10,388 bases of DNA, taken from assembly GCA_003645215.1 (NCBI GenBank), contig QNEM01000047.1:1-10388 (forward strand). The letters are read 5' to 3'. Position 1 is the stretch's first letter. Every line of letters starts with the position of its first letter. The notes beneath the pieces are model-generated. The model worked only from the letters and a program-made list of their open reading frames with translations. It was not told the DNA's origin and made no database searches. Source of the DNA: Gammaproteobacteria bacterium (GTDB lineage Bacteria; Pseudomonadota; Gammaproteobacteria; Eutrophobiales; Eutrophobiaceae). The translations under genes were made by a program, and so were the position numbers. Below are positions 1 to 6,693 of this stretch, one piece after another.

Positions 1-125
1 CATCACCTCAGCGAATTGCCTATCCGGATATACCTGTGCCCTTCGCCCGACCAATGGAACAATTCGCTTTGCCCAACAAGGACAAAATTATTAATACCGT
101 TAAAGAAATGATCAAGGGTAAGTAG
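1..125 (+). CDS. 2-oxoacid dehydrogenase E1 beta-type subunit, C-terminal end (5' partial)
   Basis: The reading frame beginning at base 3 is open from the window edge to a TAG at 123-125 and encodes about 40 residues. It contains the stretch RIAYPDIPVPFARPMEQFAL followed by PNKDKIINTVKEMI. This matches the very C-terminus of the transketolase-like E1 beta subunits of pyruvate, acetoin or branched-chain 2-oxoacid dehydrogenases, where a 'YPD..VP.......E....P..EKI...V' pattern is usual. In the family this subunit works with E1 alpha in thiamine-diphosphate-dependent decarboxylation and transfer to a lipoyl group. The next gene starts 7 bases later and encodes a lipoyl domain, which supports the call. 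Substrate cannot be told from this fragment, and an alpha-beta fusion is also possible. Confidence 0.72.
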   Translation, partial: SPQRIAYPDIPVPFARPMEQFALPNKDKIINTVKEMIKGK

Positions 126-132
126 ATAATTT

Positions 133-360
133 ATGGATATTTTAATTACAAACGACATTGTTGAAGACGGCTCAGAAGCTGTCATCGTTACCTGGTATTT
201 CGATGATGGTGATGAAGTTGAGAAAGACGCTATATTGGCTGATATTATGGTCGAAAAGGCCTCACTGGAACTGGTTGCCCCCTGTTCTGGGAAACTGACA
301 ATCAGGATAGAATGTGAAAAGGTGTTAAAGGAAGGTGATATTGTTGCGACGATTACTTAG
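133..360 (+). CDS. Stand-alone lipoyl-domain protein
   Basis: This 75-residue protein is one biotinyl/lipoyl-attachment domain and nothing else. The fold is recognisable from the central hairpin DIMVEKASLEL, with Lys42 as the expected lipoylation site. The family's paired Gly positions are also present: Gly26 in DDGDEV before the hairpin, Gly53 in PCSGKL after it, and the closing GDIVATI. Glu-Lys-Ala at the turn favours lipoyl over biotin, since biotin carriers normally have Met-Lys-Met. It follows the E1 beta-type gene by 7 bases, so the two are very likely co-transcribed. It probably serves as a lipoyl carrier for that complex in trans. In most complexes this domain is fused to the E2 acyltransferase; no E2 catalytic domain follows here, because the next gene is convergent. 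A GcvH role is unlikely because that protein is about 125-130 residues. Confidence 0.85.
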   Translation: MDILITNDIVEDGSEAVIVTWYFDDGDEVEKDAILADIMVEKASLELVAPCSGKLTIRIECEKVLKEGDIVATIT

Positions 361-361
361 C

Positions 362-387
362 CTTTAATACAAACGCAGTGATTAAAG
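362..387. terminator. Possible bidirectional terminator between convergent genes
   Basis: CTTTAAT at 362-368 and ATTAAAG at 381-387 form a perfect 7-bp inverted repeat with a 12-base loop. It sits exactly between the ends of the convergent lipoyl gene (stop at 358-360) and NosR-like gene (stop at 394-396). The stem is AT-rich and there is no clear T-run on either side, so it is a weak candidate based mainly on position. Confidence 0.3.
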
Positions 388-393
388 ATTATC

Positions 394-2589
394 TCAAACC
401 TGTTTCAGCTTTTTGTTCTCCAGCATTGATACAACGCAGCGATCTGCTGCCTTTAGTACTGCAACACAATCCAGGCACTGAATGCACTCATCGTAATTAA
501 TTTTTCCAGTAGCTTCAATAGCCCTGATGCCGCAGACCTTACTAGTGGCACAATATCCGCAGGGAGTTCCACACTCCTTGCGCCTCTCCAGCCATTCAAA
601 ACGACGGAACCAACCCAAAATAGCCAGCCCAGCCCCCAGCGGGCATATGTAACGACAGTAAAATTTGTGCACAAATAGACCAAGACCCAGGATGATCACG
701 GCATATAAAACAAATGGCCAATGTCGAACAAATATTTCTGTGATGACTGTCTTGAAAGGTTCCACTTCTGACATACGAATGGCATTACTTGTGGAAAATA
801 CTGAGGCAACTATCAATACTGCTAGTATCAAATATTTTAAGGACCAAAATTGACGATGATGCTTATCACTAATCTTCCATTGCCGTATATGCAGTTTTTT
901 TGCCAGCCAGGCAATCATTTCCTGTAGCGCACCGACCGGGCAAAGCCAGCCACAAAAGACCCCTCTTCCCCATAGAATTAATGAAATGAACACATATATC
1001 CACAAGATAAATGTAATAGGATCTATCAGATACATGCCAATGCTAAATCCTTCCCAGAGGCTTCTGACTATGGGGAAAATATTGATGACGGAGAGTTGCC
1101 CCTGTGCATACCAACCGATAAAACCCAGGGTATAAAAAAGAAAAATCCAGCGAATCCGGTGTAAACAAGAGCTATTTCTAACTAAACGATCCTGAAAAAT
1201 AAAGATCAACGATAGAATGATCAGACTGACAATCAGAATTGCAACATCTACAATTCGGGCATCCCAGATTTGTACCCAGGGTGGATCACGATGGTCCGGG
1301 TCTTCAGGAATAATGAAAAAAGATTCTGGCAGTGCATACGCAACAGGCAGCGCACGCGTGAAGCTCTCTCCTCCGAACATCTTGCTGCGTTTGACTGTGA
1401 GATTCAAAACCCATGGCAGTGAAGGGTCGAACAAGGAGCTAGCTTTGGTTTTAAACACTGTGAAATCCTCAAATTCCGGAATATGAGGTGTATTTCTGGT
1501 GTTCAGTCGATAAAGCATTAGATCACGTATTTCCAGTGGCAACTCATTCTGGAAAAGCCCTAATCGATCAGGCACAGAGCCCCTGACAAAATCTTCTCCC
1601 CGAGTAGAAAAAGGTCCATTTGATGCCACCAGAATTGCCTGCTCTCCTGGCTGCAGTTCTTCCTTCATTAGTTGCGCGTAAACTTCATCACCCAATATGT
1701 TACGGCCAATCGTCGGCACATTTAGTGAAGCAAAATAAAGATCCGTAAACAATGCATCCGGTTCATTCGAGGGACTATCTACTGAGGTATCCACAAACAA
1801 GGCATCAATATCATTATTAGTAATACGACTATGTGCAACCCAGCCAGATTCGAGTAATTCGTCCCAGCTTTTTTCCTCAAACTGGTCATGACGGACCTTG
1901 CCCTTCTCCCTGTAGCTAAACCCATCCAGTACATTACTGGCGACCTTTAATGCTGATAAAATTACCGTATCATTCAAAACAACAATAGAGGCCGTAGCCA
2001 TGGTAATTCCATCGACAAAGGTGTTACTCCCGCCTTCTTCCCCCTCATAACTGCGTATACGAACCTTGATATTTTTGCGTAGGGAAAGTCCTTTATATTG
2101 ATCCGTATAGGCTTTCAATCGTGGTGGCCCTACGCCATATGCAAGTACCGGTTCAGCATGATTTAATACCTTTACACCGACATAAGTTCCTTCTGTGTCT
2201 ATCACTACCAGGACATCAATAGGCGTGCCTGCAAAACCGGGAATATTAATTAGATCAATCGAATCAAAGGCCCAACCGATCAACTCATTTTGTCTGAATA
2301 ATGGCCATAACGGAGGATATTCCTGTTTACTGCCGATATGCGTCGCATCTTCACTAATCTCGGCAATAGCATCTACAATATTCTGCGGTATGCCTTCTGC
2401 AATGATATCACCCGACCGCTTGCGTGCGGTTCTTTCCTCAAACTCCGCCTGAGCTGCTGTTGCTGGTGTTGGAGCAAACTCCTCAGCATTGGCTTTTATG
2501 TGATATATGCTGAAAAGAAAAATGGAGAGGAAACAAGCGATCAGCATTCCTGAATCAAGCGCAATATTCCACCTCACAGAAATATGCAT
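394..2589 (-). CDS. NosR/NirI-like membrane flavo-iron-sulfur protein
   Basis: This 731-residue protein has the NosR/NirI architecture. An N-terminal hydrophobic signal or anchor lies at about residues 15-34. A periplasmic FMN-binding domain follows, with the motif DGITMATAS at 193-201. About five membrane segments lie near 445-464, 480-498, 523-541, 583-597 and 624-643. Two NapH-type CxxxCP motifs are at Cys546/Cys550 and Cys645/Cys649. The C-terminal cysteine cluster (673, 677, 680, 686, then 702, 705, 708, 718) can hold 4Fe-4S centres. Known relatives move electrons across or along the membrane, for example to nitrous-oxide reductase. No nosZ is seen here; the gene ends an alcohol-oxidation operon, so a link to quinoprotein electron flow is inferred. 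The flavinylation motif has Met where S/T-G-A-T usually has Gly. The start lies 16 bases after the preceding gene without a clear ribosome site, suggesting translational coupling; Met15 is an alternative start. Confidence 0.85.
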   Translation of the reverse strand: MHISVRWNIALDSGMLIACFLSIFLFSIYHIKANAEEFAPTPATAAQAEFEERTARKRSGDIIAEGIPQNIVDAIAEISEDATHIGSKQEYPPLWPLFRQNELIGWAFDSIDLINIPGFAGTPIDVLVVIDTEGTYVGVKVLNHAEPVLAYGVGPPRLKAYTDQYKGLSLRKNIKVRIRSYEGEEGGSNTFVDGITMATASIVVLNDTVILSALKVASNVLDGFSYREKGKVRHDQFEEKSWDELLESGWVAHSRITNNDIDALFVDTSVDSPSNEPDALFTDLYFASLNVPTIGRNILGDEVYAQLMKEELQPGEQAILVASNGPFSTRGEDFVRGSVPDRLGLFQNELPLEIRDLMLYRLNTRNTPHIPEFEDFTVFKTKASSLFDPSLPWVLNLTVKRSKMFGGESFTRALPVAYALPESFFIIPEDPDHRDPPWVQIWDARIVDVAILIVSLIILSLIFIFQDRLVRNSSCLHRIRWIFLFYTLGFIGWYAQGQLSVINIFPIVRSLWEGFSIGMYLIDPITFILWIYVFISLILWGRGVFCGWLCPVGALQEMIAWLAKKLHIRQWKISDKHHRQFWSLKYLILAVLIVASVFSTSNAIRMSEVEPFKTVITEIFVRHWPFVLYAVIILGLGLFVHKFYCRYICPLGAGLAILGWFRRFEWLERRKECGTPCGYCATSKVCGIRAIEATGKINYDECIQCLDCVAVLKAADRCVVSMLENKKLKQV

Positions 2590-2605
2590 ACTGAAGCAAA
2601 TACGC

Positions 2606-3175
2606 TTAATGAATTGTTACAGTATAAAACCAGTGCTTCGCAGGATTTGCCTGATAAAGCATTTTATGAGTTAGCGGTCGGAGATTGCCTTCATCAGGAG
2701 GAGCAGTTAGCACCTTCATGTCAACGTCATGCAACACACCTTCAATACCCTTGTCGGTTAACTGCAATTTGTAATAAATACCGTTCCATGGATCAATTCC
2801 ATAGGCACCCGGATATTTATGTAGAAACATTAACTCATACTCCAGGTCGGCCATGTCATCTGCGGAGATAAACTTGTTGTTCTGGTATGGATAAGGGAGA
2901 TGACACACCATCATTTTTGGCTTTTGTATGCAATCGAATGGCCGCATTGACAAAAATTGTTTTTCAAAATTTTCTTCATCAAGTGTAAATTGATAGCTAT
3001 AGCCTTCATTATTAGCAGTAAAAATGACCTGGCCTATATCAACAGATTCTTGATCACTGGCATGCAGGGTAACCGTTAGCGTGCGATCTGTTTCCAGTGA
3101 AAATGCAGTACCTGAGAACAAGATCAGGAATGTACCTGCAAGTACATTAAGGTACAATTTTTTAATTTTCTCCAT
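2606..3175 (-). CDS. Exported protein of unknown function in the alcohol-dehydrogenase operon
   Basis: I do not recognise this 189-residue protein. It has a Sec signal peptide: charged MEKIKK, a hydrophobic core to about residue 20, and likely cleavage after SGTAFS (residue 26). The mature part is soluble-looking, without membrane segments, and rich in beta-type alternation (TLTVTLHAS, QVIFTANNEGYSYQFTL). It has two cysteines, Cys82 and Cys91, that could form a periplasmic disulfide, and an aromatic-rich middle (YPGAYGIDPWNGIYYKL). The ATG at 3175 was chosen because GGGAGA lies nine bases upstream; an in-frame TTG at 3184 is too close to that site. The gene lies 76 bases after the binding-protein gene and 16 bases before the NosR-like gene, so it may belong functionally with either. 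Confidence 0.75.
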   Translation of the reverse strand: MEKIKKLYLNVLAGTFLILFSGTAFSLETDRTLTVTLHASDQESVDIGQVIFTANNEGYSYQFTLDEENFEKQFLSMRPFDCIQKPKMMVCHLPYPYQNNKFISADDMADLEYELMFLHKYPGAYGIDPWNGIYYKLQLTDKGIEGVLHDVDMKVLTAPPDEGNLRPLTHKMLYQANPAKHWFYTVTIH

Positions 3176-3251
3176 GTATAACAATCTCCCAAGTGCGTAT
3201 TACACAAGCCTGTATTCTTGAGCCAATCATTTATCCGGGAGGAGAAAACCG

Positions 3252-4109
3252 TTAATAGTTTATTCTTGCAGCCGGAGCATGATAACTGGTTCCATGCTTG
3301 TTAAATATTTTTTTGATGCTGCCGTCGGCAATCAGTTTGTCCATTGCCACCTCAAGTGCTTTTGATAAATCTTTATTGCTGGATTTAACAGCCAGGCCTA
3401 AATCCCAGGAGGCCGCAGCTATCCCGGGCATTGCCATCAGACCTATCTGGTAATCATCTTTAGCTTTTCCCAAACCAGCTTCTATCTCGGTTCGTGCGCC
3501 CATAACCGCAGTCACTTCCTTATTGATCAGGGCCTGGGTCGCTTCAGGGATTGATTGAAAATGAACCACACTATTTCGAAATCGTCCCTGAAAGGCACCG
3601 AGCAAGTAACCGTCAGCCATGGTAACGCGCTCAACACCAACCTTGTTCGTAGTGAACACCATTATCTGAGGATTGTTCCCAAGTTGATCTGTATCTGCAG
3701 CGACGACAACCTGCTCCTCTGAGTATGGTGCAATAAAACTTACCTTGTCTTCTTTTTTAATAAGATTTTGATCATAAGGTACATGCAACATTACATCTGC
3801 AGGCGGTCCTGTGACATGATGGCCTTTCCAGACATAAACTCTCAAGTCATCTTCCAGTGACTCATCTGCAAAAACCAGGCGAAAAACAGGCGTAACGCCT
3901 AACTCCATAGCAAGAGCTTTACCAATATCGATATCTATACCTGCTGCTTTACCATCCTTAGCGGCATATGAGTATGGGGGAAAATCATCATAAGCGGCAA
4001 ATTTGATAATATCGTTTTCAGTAATTTTACTGAGACTCTCGGCAAAAACTGAAGCCGAAAAAAAACATACAACAGTCAGAAAAAAAATAGTTGAATGATT
4101 ATTTTTCAA
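3252..4109 (-). CDS. PedG/MxaJ-like periplasmic binding protein associated with quinoprotein dehydrogenases
   Basis: This 285-residue protein is a family-3 type extracellular solute-binding protein. A Sec signal peptide ends near residue 23 (SASVFA). The domain starts with AAYDDFPPYSY and AGIDIDIGKALAMELG, the usual lobe I pattern, and continues with ADVMLHVPYD and a C-terminal DGSIKKIFNKHG. Proteins of this kind (MxaJ, XoxJ, PedG) are encoded beside PQQ alcohol dehydrogenases without transporter genes. They are thought to help mature or interact with the dehydrogenase rather than import a solute. No permease or ATPase is present here, which fits that view. The start is TTG at 4107-4109: an in-frame TAA lies six bases upstream and the signal peptide needs this start. 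The start overlaps the end of the cytochrome gene by 11 bases, implying coupled translation. Confidence 0.85.
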   Translation of the reverse strand: MKNNHSTIFFLTVVCFFSASVFAESLSKITENDIIKFAAYDDFPPYSYAAKDGKAAGIDIDIGKALAMELGVTPVFRLVFADESLEDDLRVYVWKGHHVTGPPADVMLHVPYDQNLIKKEDKVSFIAPYSEEQVVVAADTDQLGNNPQIMVFTTNKVGVERVTMADGYLLGAFQGRFRNSVVHFQSIPEATQALINKEVTAVMGARTEIEAGLGKAKDDYQIGLMAMPGIAAASWDLGLAVKSSNKDLSKALEVAMDKLIADGSIKKIFNKHGTSYHAPAARINY

Positions 4110-4542
4110 TTTTTATAGTCTCTATCCATGCCCATATTGCCCATAATGCTTCCTGACTAAATGGACCACCGTCAGTTTCCGCAAAAACAGGCATATAAGT
4201 TATGCCATTCCTGACAGCCCCCTTGCGAACACGCATGACAAACCATGCATCGTCTTCAGCATTATGCTTCATCTTTCTTAGATCAGGATTTATACCTCCG
4301 GAAATACCCTGCAGACCATGGCATCGGGCACAGTTTTGACCGTAGGCTGCTTCTCCGATTTCAATCGCCAGCTCATTGCCGACATAAGGGTTTCTCTCGA
4401 GCCAATCGTCACCAAGCTCATCCAACCCTGTTATATCTATGGCTTGTGGCTGCACATTACCGTGCGCGAACACAAGAACTGAAAAGATTGATATCAGGCA
4501 AATGCACACAACGGAAGATATTTTGTTATTAAAATTTTTCAT
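4099..4542 (-). CDS. pedF: PedF-like periplasmic cytochrome c
   Basis: This 147-residue protein has a Sec signal peptide (cleavage near VFA-H, residue 26) and one heme c site, Cys71-Ala-Arg-Cys74-His75. Met117 in ITYMPVF is the likely second axial ligand. The mature N-terminus HGNVQPQAIDITGL and the stretches NPYVGNELAIEIGEAAYGQN and CHGLQGISGGINPDLRK resemble cytochrome c-550 of the PedF type. That protein is the electron acceptor of quinoprotein ethanol dehydrogenases in Pseudomonas. It lies between the dehydrogenase and the binding-protein genes, the pedE-F-G order known from Pseudomonas. The ATG at 4542 was chosen because it gives an exact signal peptide with an AGAG site nine bases upstream. 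A longer frame reaches back to 4638 but would bury the signal. The role as electron acceptor is inferred from family and position. Confidence 0.88.
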   Translation of the reverse strand: MKNFNNKISSVVCICLISIFSVLVFAHGNVQPQAIDITGLDELGDDWLERNPYVGNELAIEIGEAAYGQNCARCHGLQGISGGINPDLRKMKHNAEDDAWFVMRVRKGAVRNGITYMPVFAETDGGPFSQEALWAIWAWIETIKIEK

Positions 4543-4696
4543 AAATAAGTCTCTATAAAATAATCTTGAATACACAGTTAATGACCTGACTAACTTTCCA
4601 GAGTTCATTAATAACTTCTTTCTGGAAATAACAATCAACTGAATATTTTGTTTGTTAGGTAAAAGGCCATATTGTATAAATCAAACACTTGAATGC

Positions 4697-4725
4697 GACA
4701 GAGCCAGCTTCACGCTGGCCCTGTC
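4697..4725 (-). terminator. Strong intercistronic hairpin after the alcohol dehydrogenase gene
   Basis: On the minus-strand transcript GACAGGGCCAGC pairs with GCUGGCUCUGUC over 12 positions around a five-base GUGAA loop. Eleven pairs are Watson-Crick and one is G-U. On the plus strand the same position would be an A-C mismatch, so the structure favours minus-strand RNA. No T-run follows on the minus strand. It therefore looks like an attenuating or 3'-protecting hairpin between the dehydrogenase and cytochrome genes rather than a full terminator. Confidence 0.6.
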
Positions 4726-4738
4726 TACAATACTTATA

Positions 4739-4757
4739 TTGGGTTACTAGCACCCAA
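4739..4757 (-). repeat. Second small hairpin after the alcohol dehydrogenase gene
   Basis: TTGGGT and ACCCAA form a perfect 6-bp stem with a seven-base loop, 16 bases beyond the dehydrogenase stop codon and just ahead of the stronger hairpin at 4697-4725. The two together form a tandem 3' structure. Alone, a stem this short would carry little weight. Confidence 0.4.
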
Positions 4758-4773
4758 CAACTTATGTTGCTTG

Positions 4774-6528
4774 TTACTTAAGGAGCTTGAATGTTACCAG
4801 ACTGGCACCCTGAGCAATTCCTTCAATTTGCTTGGCAACTTCACCACCCCATAGAGGGACAGCAGCACCCCATCCTGAAGGAACAGTGATGTACTGTACG
4901 CCATCCTGCTCCCATGTGATTGGAGAGCCAACGATGCCAGAACCTGTCTGATACTGCCAAAGCTCTTTACCTGACTTGGCGTCAACAGCTTTAAAGAAGC
5001 CTTCTGGTGTGCCATAGAAAACCAGGTTACCCGCAGTGGCCATTGCGCCAGCCCACAGAGGTGCTCCATTTTTGACTTCCCAGACTTTTTTACCTGTCAT
5101 TGGATCAAAAGCACGCATCGCGCCGATATAATCATCATTCAAAGGCTTGATGCTGAAACCAGCACCCATATAGGCTGCACCCTTCTTATAGGTAATGGGT
5201 TCGTTCCAGATATCCATGCCCATTTCGTTGGTGGGTACATAGAACAAGCCTGTATTCTGGCTATATGCCATACCAAAGAAGTTTGTACCACCGAGGAAAG
5301 AAGGTGAAACAGTAACAACTGTACCTTTCTTGCCATCAGCGCTCTTGGTTGGGTCACCTGGACGCTTGCCTGCTTCTATTGGACGACCTGTTTTCAGGTC
5401 AATTGAACTCGCCCAACTGTGTCCATCAACAAATGGAAATGCGTTTACCAATTTACCATTGGTTCTGTCCAGTACATAGAAGAAACCATTCCTGTCAGCA
5501 TGCGCTGCGTATTTCTTTCCACCTTTGTTGAATGGGATAGTGTGGTTTGTACCATCATAATCCCAGGCTTCATTTGGCGTGTACTGAAAATGCCACTTAA
5601 TCTTGCCGGTATCCGGATCAAGAGCAAGCGTGGAAATAGCATAGAGGTTGTCACCAGGACGCATGTGTGAATTCCATGGTGCCGGATTACCCGTGCCCCA
5701 CAAAATGGTTCTGGTTTCAGCGTCATATGTACCATTGTTCCATGGTGCGCCGCCACCGACTTTCCAGAGGTCACCCGGCCATGTTGCATTTAGCTTACCG
5801 GTCATACCATTTGGCTTGCCATTCAAGGTACCAATGTGGCCTTCGATGGTTGGACGTTCCCAAACTAATTTACCTGTCTTGGCATCAAACGCCCTGATTT
5901 TACCGACAATACCGAACTCACCACCGGCAACACCAGTGATAACCTTACCTTCAACAACGATTGGCGCAGCTGTTGCAGAATGACCTGCTTTGAAATCACC
6001 CAGTGATTGTTTCCAGACAACTTCACCGGTACCAGTATTCAGGGCAACCAGCAATGCATCCAGAGTTGCAAAGATAAACAGGTCACCGTACAGGGCACCA
6101 CCACGGTTGATCACGTCGCAACAAGGTAAAATACCCTCTGGTAGGCGATGGTCATATTGCCATTTTTGCTTGCCTGTGATCGCATCAAGTGCAAACACAC
6201 GGTTATAAGAAGCCGTAACATATATCACTCCGTCATGAACTAATGGTTGTGCTTCCTGGCCGCGCATCTTCTCACCACCGAAGGAGAAGGTGTAGGCGGG
6301 AACCAGTTTGCCGATATTCTTGGAATTAATCTTGTTCAGTGGACTCCAGCGTTGACCTTGGAGACCCATGCCGTGCGTAACAACATCACCTGTTGTCTTG
6401 GCATCGTTGGCGATATCAGCATCGGTAACACCAGCAACTACATTGCTCATAGGTGCAGCAAAGACGATACTGGCTACAGCAATGGATTTTAGAAAGCCTG
6501 ACTTGCAGGCACCAGATACATATTTCAT
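4774..6528 (-). CDS. pedH: PQQ-dependent alcohol dehydrogenase, PedH/ExaA clade, lanthanide-type signature
   Basis: This 584-residue protein is a periplasmic quinoprotein alcohol dehydrogenase of the eight-bladed propeller family, with repeated blade motifs such as GKQKWQYDH, GEVVWKQSL and GKKVWEV. A Sec signal peptide occupies about the first 33 residues. The vicinal disulfide Cys136-Cys137 (LPCCDVINRGG) is present. Metal and cofactor residues are Glu204 (GGEFG), Asn281 (GTGNPAPWN), catalytic Asp323 and Asp325 in WDYDG. The extra Asp325, replaced by Ala or Ser in calcium enzymes, marks lanthanide-dependent XoxF, ExaF and PedH enzymes. Wording such as FSFGGEKMRGQEAQPLV and RLPEGILPCCDVINRG is closer to PedH/ExaA than to methanol dehydrogenase. 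AGGGGATATAAA gives a strong ribosome site seven bases before the ATG. It starts the alcohol-oxidation operon, with cytochrome and binding-protein partners downstream. Substrate range cannot be told. Confidence 0.93.
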   Translation of the reverse strand: MKYVSGACKSGFLKSIAVASIVFAAPMSNVVAGVTDADIANDAKTTGDVVTHGMGLQGQRWSPLNKINSKNIGKLVPAYTFSFGGEKMRGQEAQPLVHDGVIYVTASYNRVFALDAITGKQKWQYDHRLPEGILPCCDVINRGGALYGDLFIFATLDALLVALNTGTGEVVWKQSLGDFKAGHSATAAPIVVEGKVITGVAGGEFGIVGKIRAFDAKTGKLVWERPTIEGHIGTLNGKPNGMTGKLNATWPGDLWKVGGGAPWNNGTYDAETRTILWGTGNPAPWNSHMRPGDNLYAISTLALDPDTGKIKWHFQYTPNEAWDYDGTNHTIPFNKGGKKYAAHADRNGFFYVLDRTNGKLVNAFPFVDGHSWASSIDLKTGRPIEAGKRPGDPTKSADGKKGTVVTVSPSFLGGTNFFGMAYSQNTGLFYVPTNEMGMDIWNEPITYKKGAAYMGAGFSIKPLNDDYIGAMRAFDPMTGKKVWEVKNGAPLWAGAMATAGNLVFYGTPEGFFKAVDAKSGKELWQYQTGSGIVGSPITWEQDGVQYITVPSGWGAAVPLWGGEVAKQIEGIAQGASLVTFKLLK

Positions 6529-6562
6529 TTTATATCCCCTATTTTAAGAAGTGTTTATATAA

Positions 6563-6645
6563 CTACTTATAACTCACAGTTTTTATTGTAATAAACCAAA
6601 ATCTTATTAGCCGCATATGATCCTGAGTTATTGGCCAATAAGTAG
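6563..6645 (-). ncRNA. Foldable 5' leader of the alcohol dehydrogenase mRNA
   Basis: On the minus-strand transcript CUACUUAU (6645-6638) pairs with AUAAGUAG (6570-6563), and AACUCA (6629-6624) pairs with UGAGUU (6576-6571). This gives a composite 14-bp stem interrupted by an eight-base bulge on one side. The bulge is part of a perfect 14-bp palindrome, TTATTGGCCAATAA (6628-6641), which could instead fold on itself, so two mutually exclusive structures are possible. The element lies between the predicted sigma-54 start and the ribosome site of the dehydrogenase gene. It matches no riboswitch class that I recognise. The sequence is AT-rich, so chance pairing is not excluded. Confidence 0.4.
6628..6641. 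promoter_or_regulatory. Perfect 14-bp palindrome in the dehydrogenase leader
   Basis: TTATTGGCCAATAA is identical on both strands. It lies about 100 bases before the dehydrogenase ATG and about 25 to 40 bases after the predicted transcription start. It could be an operator for a dimeric regulator or part of an RNA switch. No regulator gene is in the window to pair it with. Confidence 0.4.
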
Positions 6646-6677
6646 AAACTAACAGCAACACATGAACCTTTAAATAG

Positions 6678-6693
6678 TGCAAAACATATGCCA
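6678..6693 (-). promoter_or_regulatory. Sigma-54 promoter of the alcohol dehydrogenase operon
   Basis: Read on the minus strand the site is TGGCATATGTTTTGCA. It has GG and GC separated by exactly ten bases and differs from the -24/-12 consensus TGGCACRNNNNTTGCW only at one position (T for C). It points toward the dehydrogenase gene, with transcription expected to begin near 6667 and a leader of about 139 bases. Sigma-54 promoters need an enhancer-binding activator. None is encoded in the window, but candidate upstream dyads lie at 6812-6938. Confidence 0.75.

Noticed and set aside
2584..2871. Plus-strand frame of 95 codons
   Set aside because: It lies opposite the exported hypothetical and the start of the NosR-like gene, has no recognisable domain and is best seen as a shadow of the real genes.
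3176..3184. TTG at 3184 as the start of the exported hypothetical
   Set aside because: The GGGAGA ribosome site lies directly against this TTG but at a proper nine-base distance from the ATG at 3175.
3252..4109. Binding protein as part of an ABC importer
   Set aside because: No permease or ATPase gene is nearby, and this type of binding protein is regularly encoded beside quinoprotein dehydrogenases without a transporter.
4543..4638. Longer N-terminus for the cytochrome c from 4638
   Set aside because: It would add 32 residues before a well-formed Sec signal peptide; the ATG at 4542 gives the expected length and cleavage site.
5648..5983. Plus-strand frame of 111 codons inside the dehydrogenase gene
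   Set aside because: It is antisense to a strongly conserved coding region and its residues show no domain pattern; such frames arise from codon bias in the real gene.
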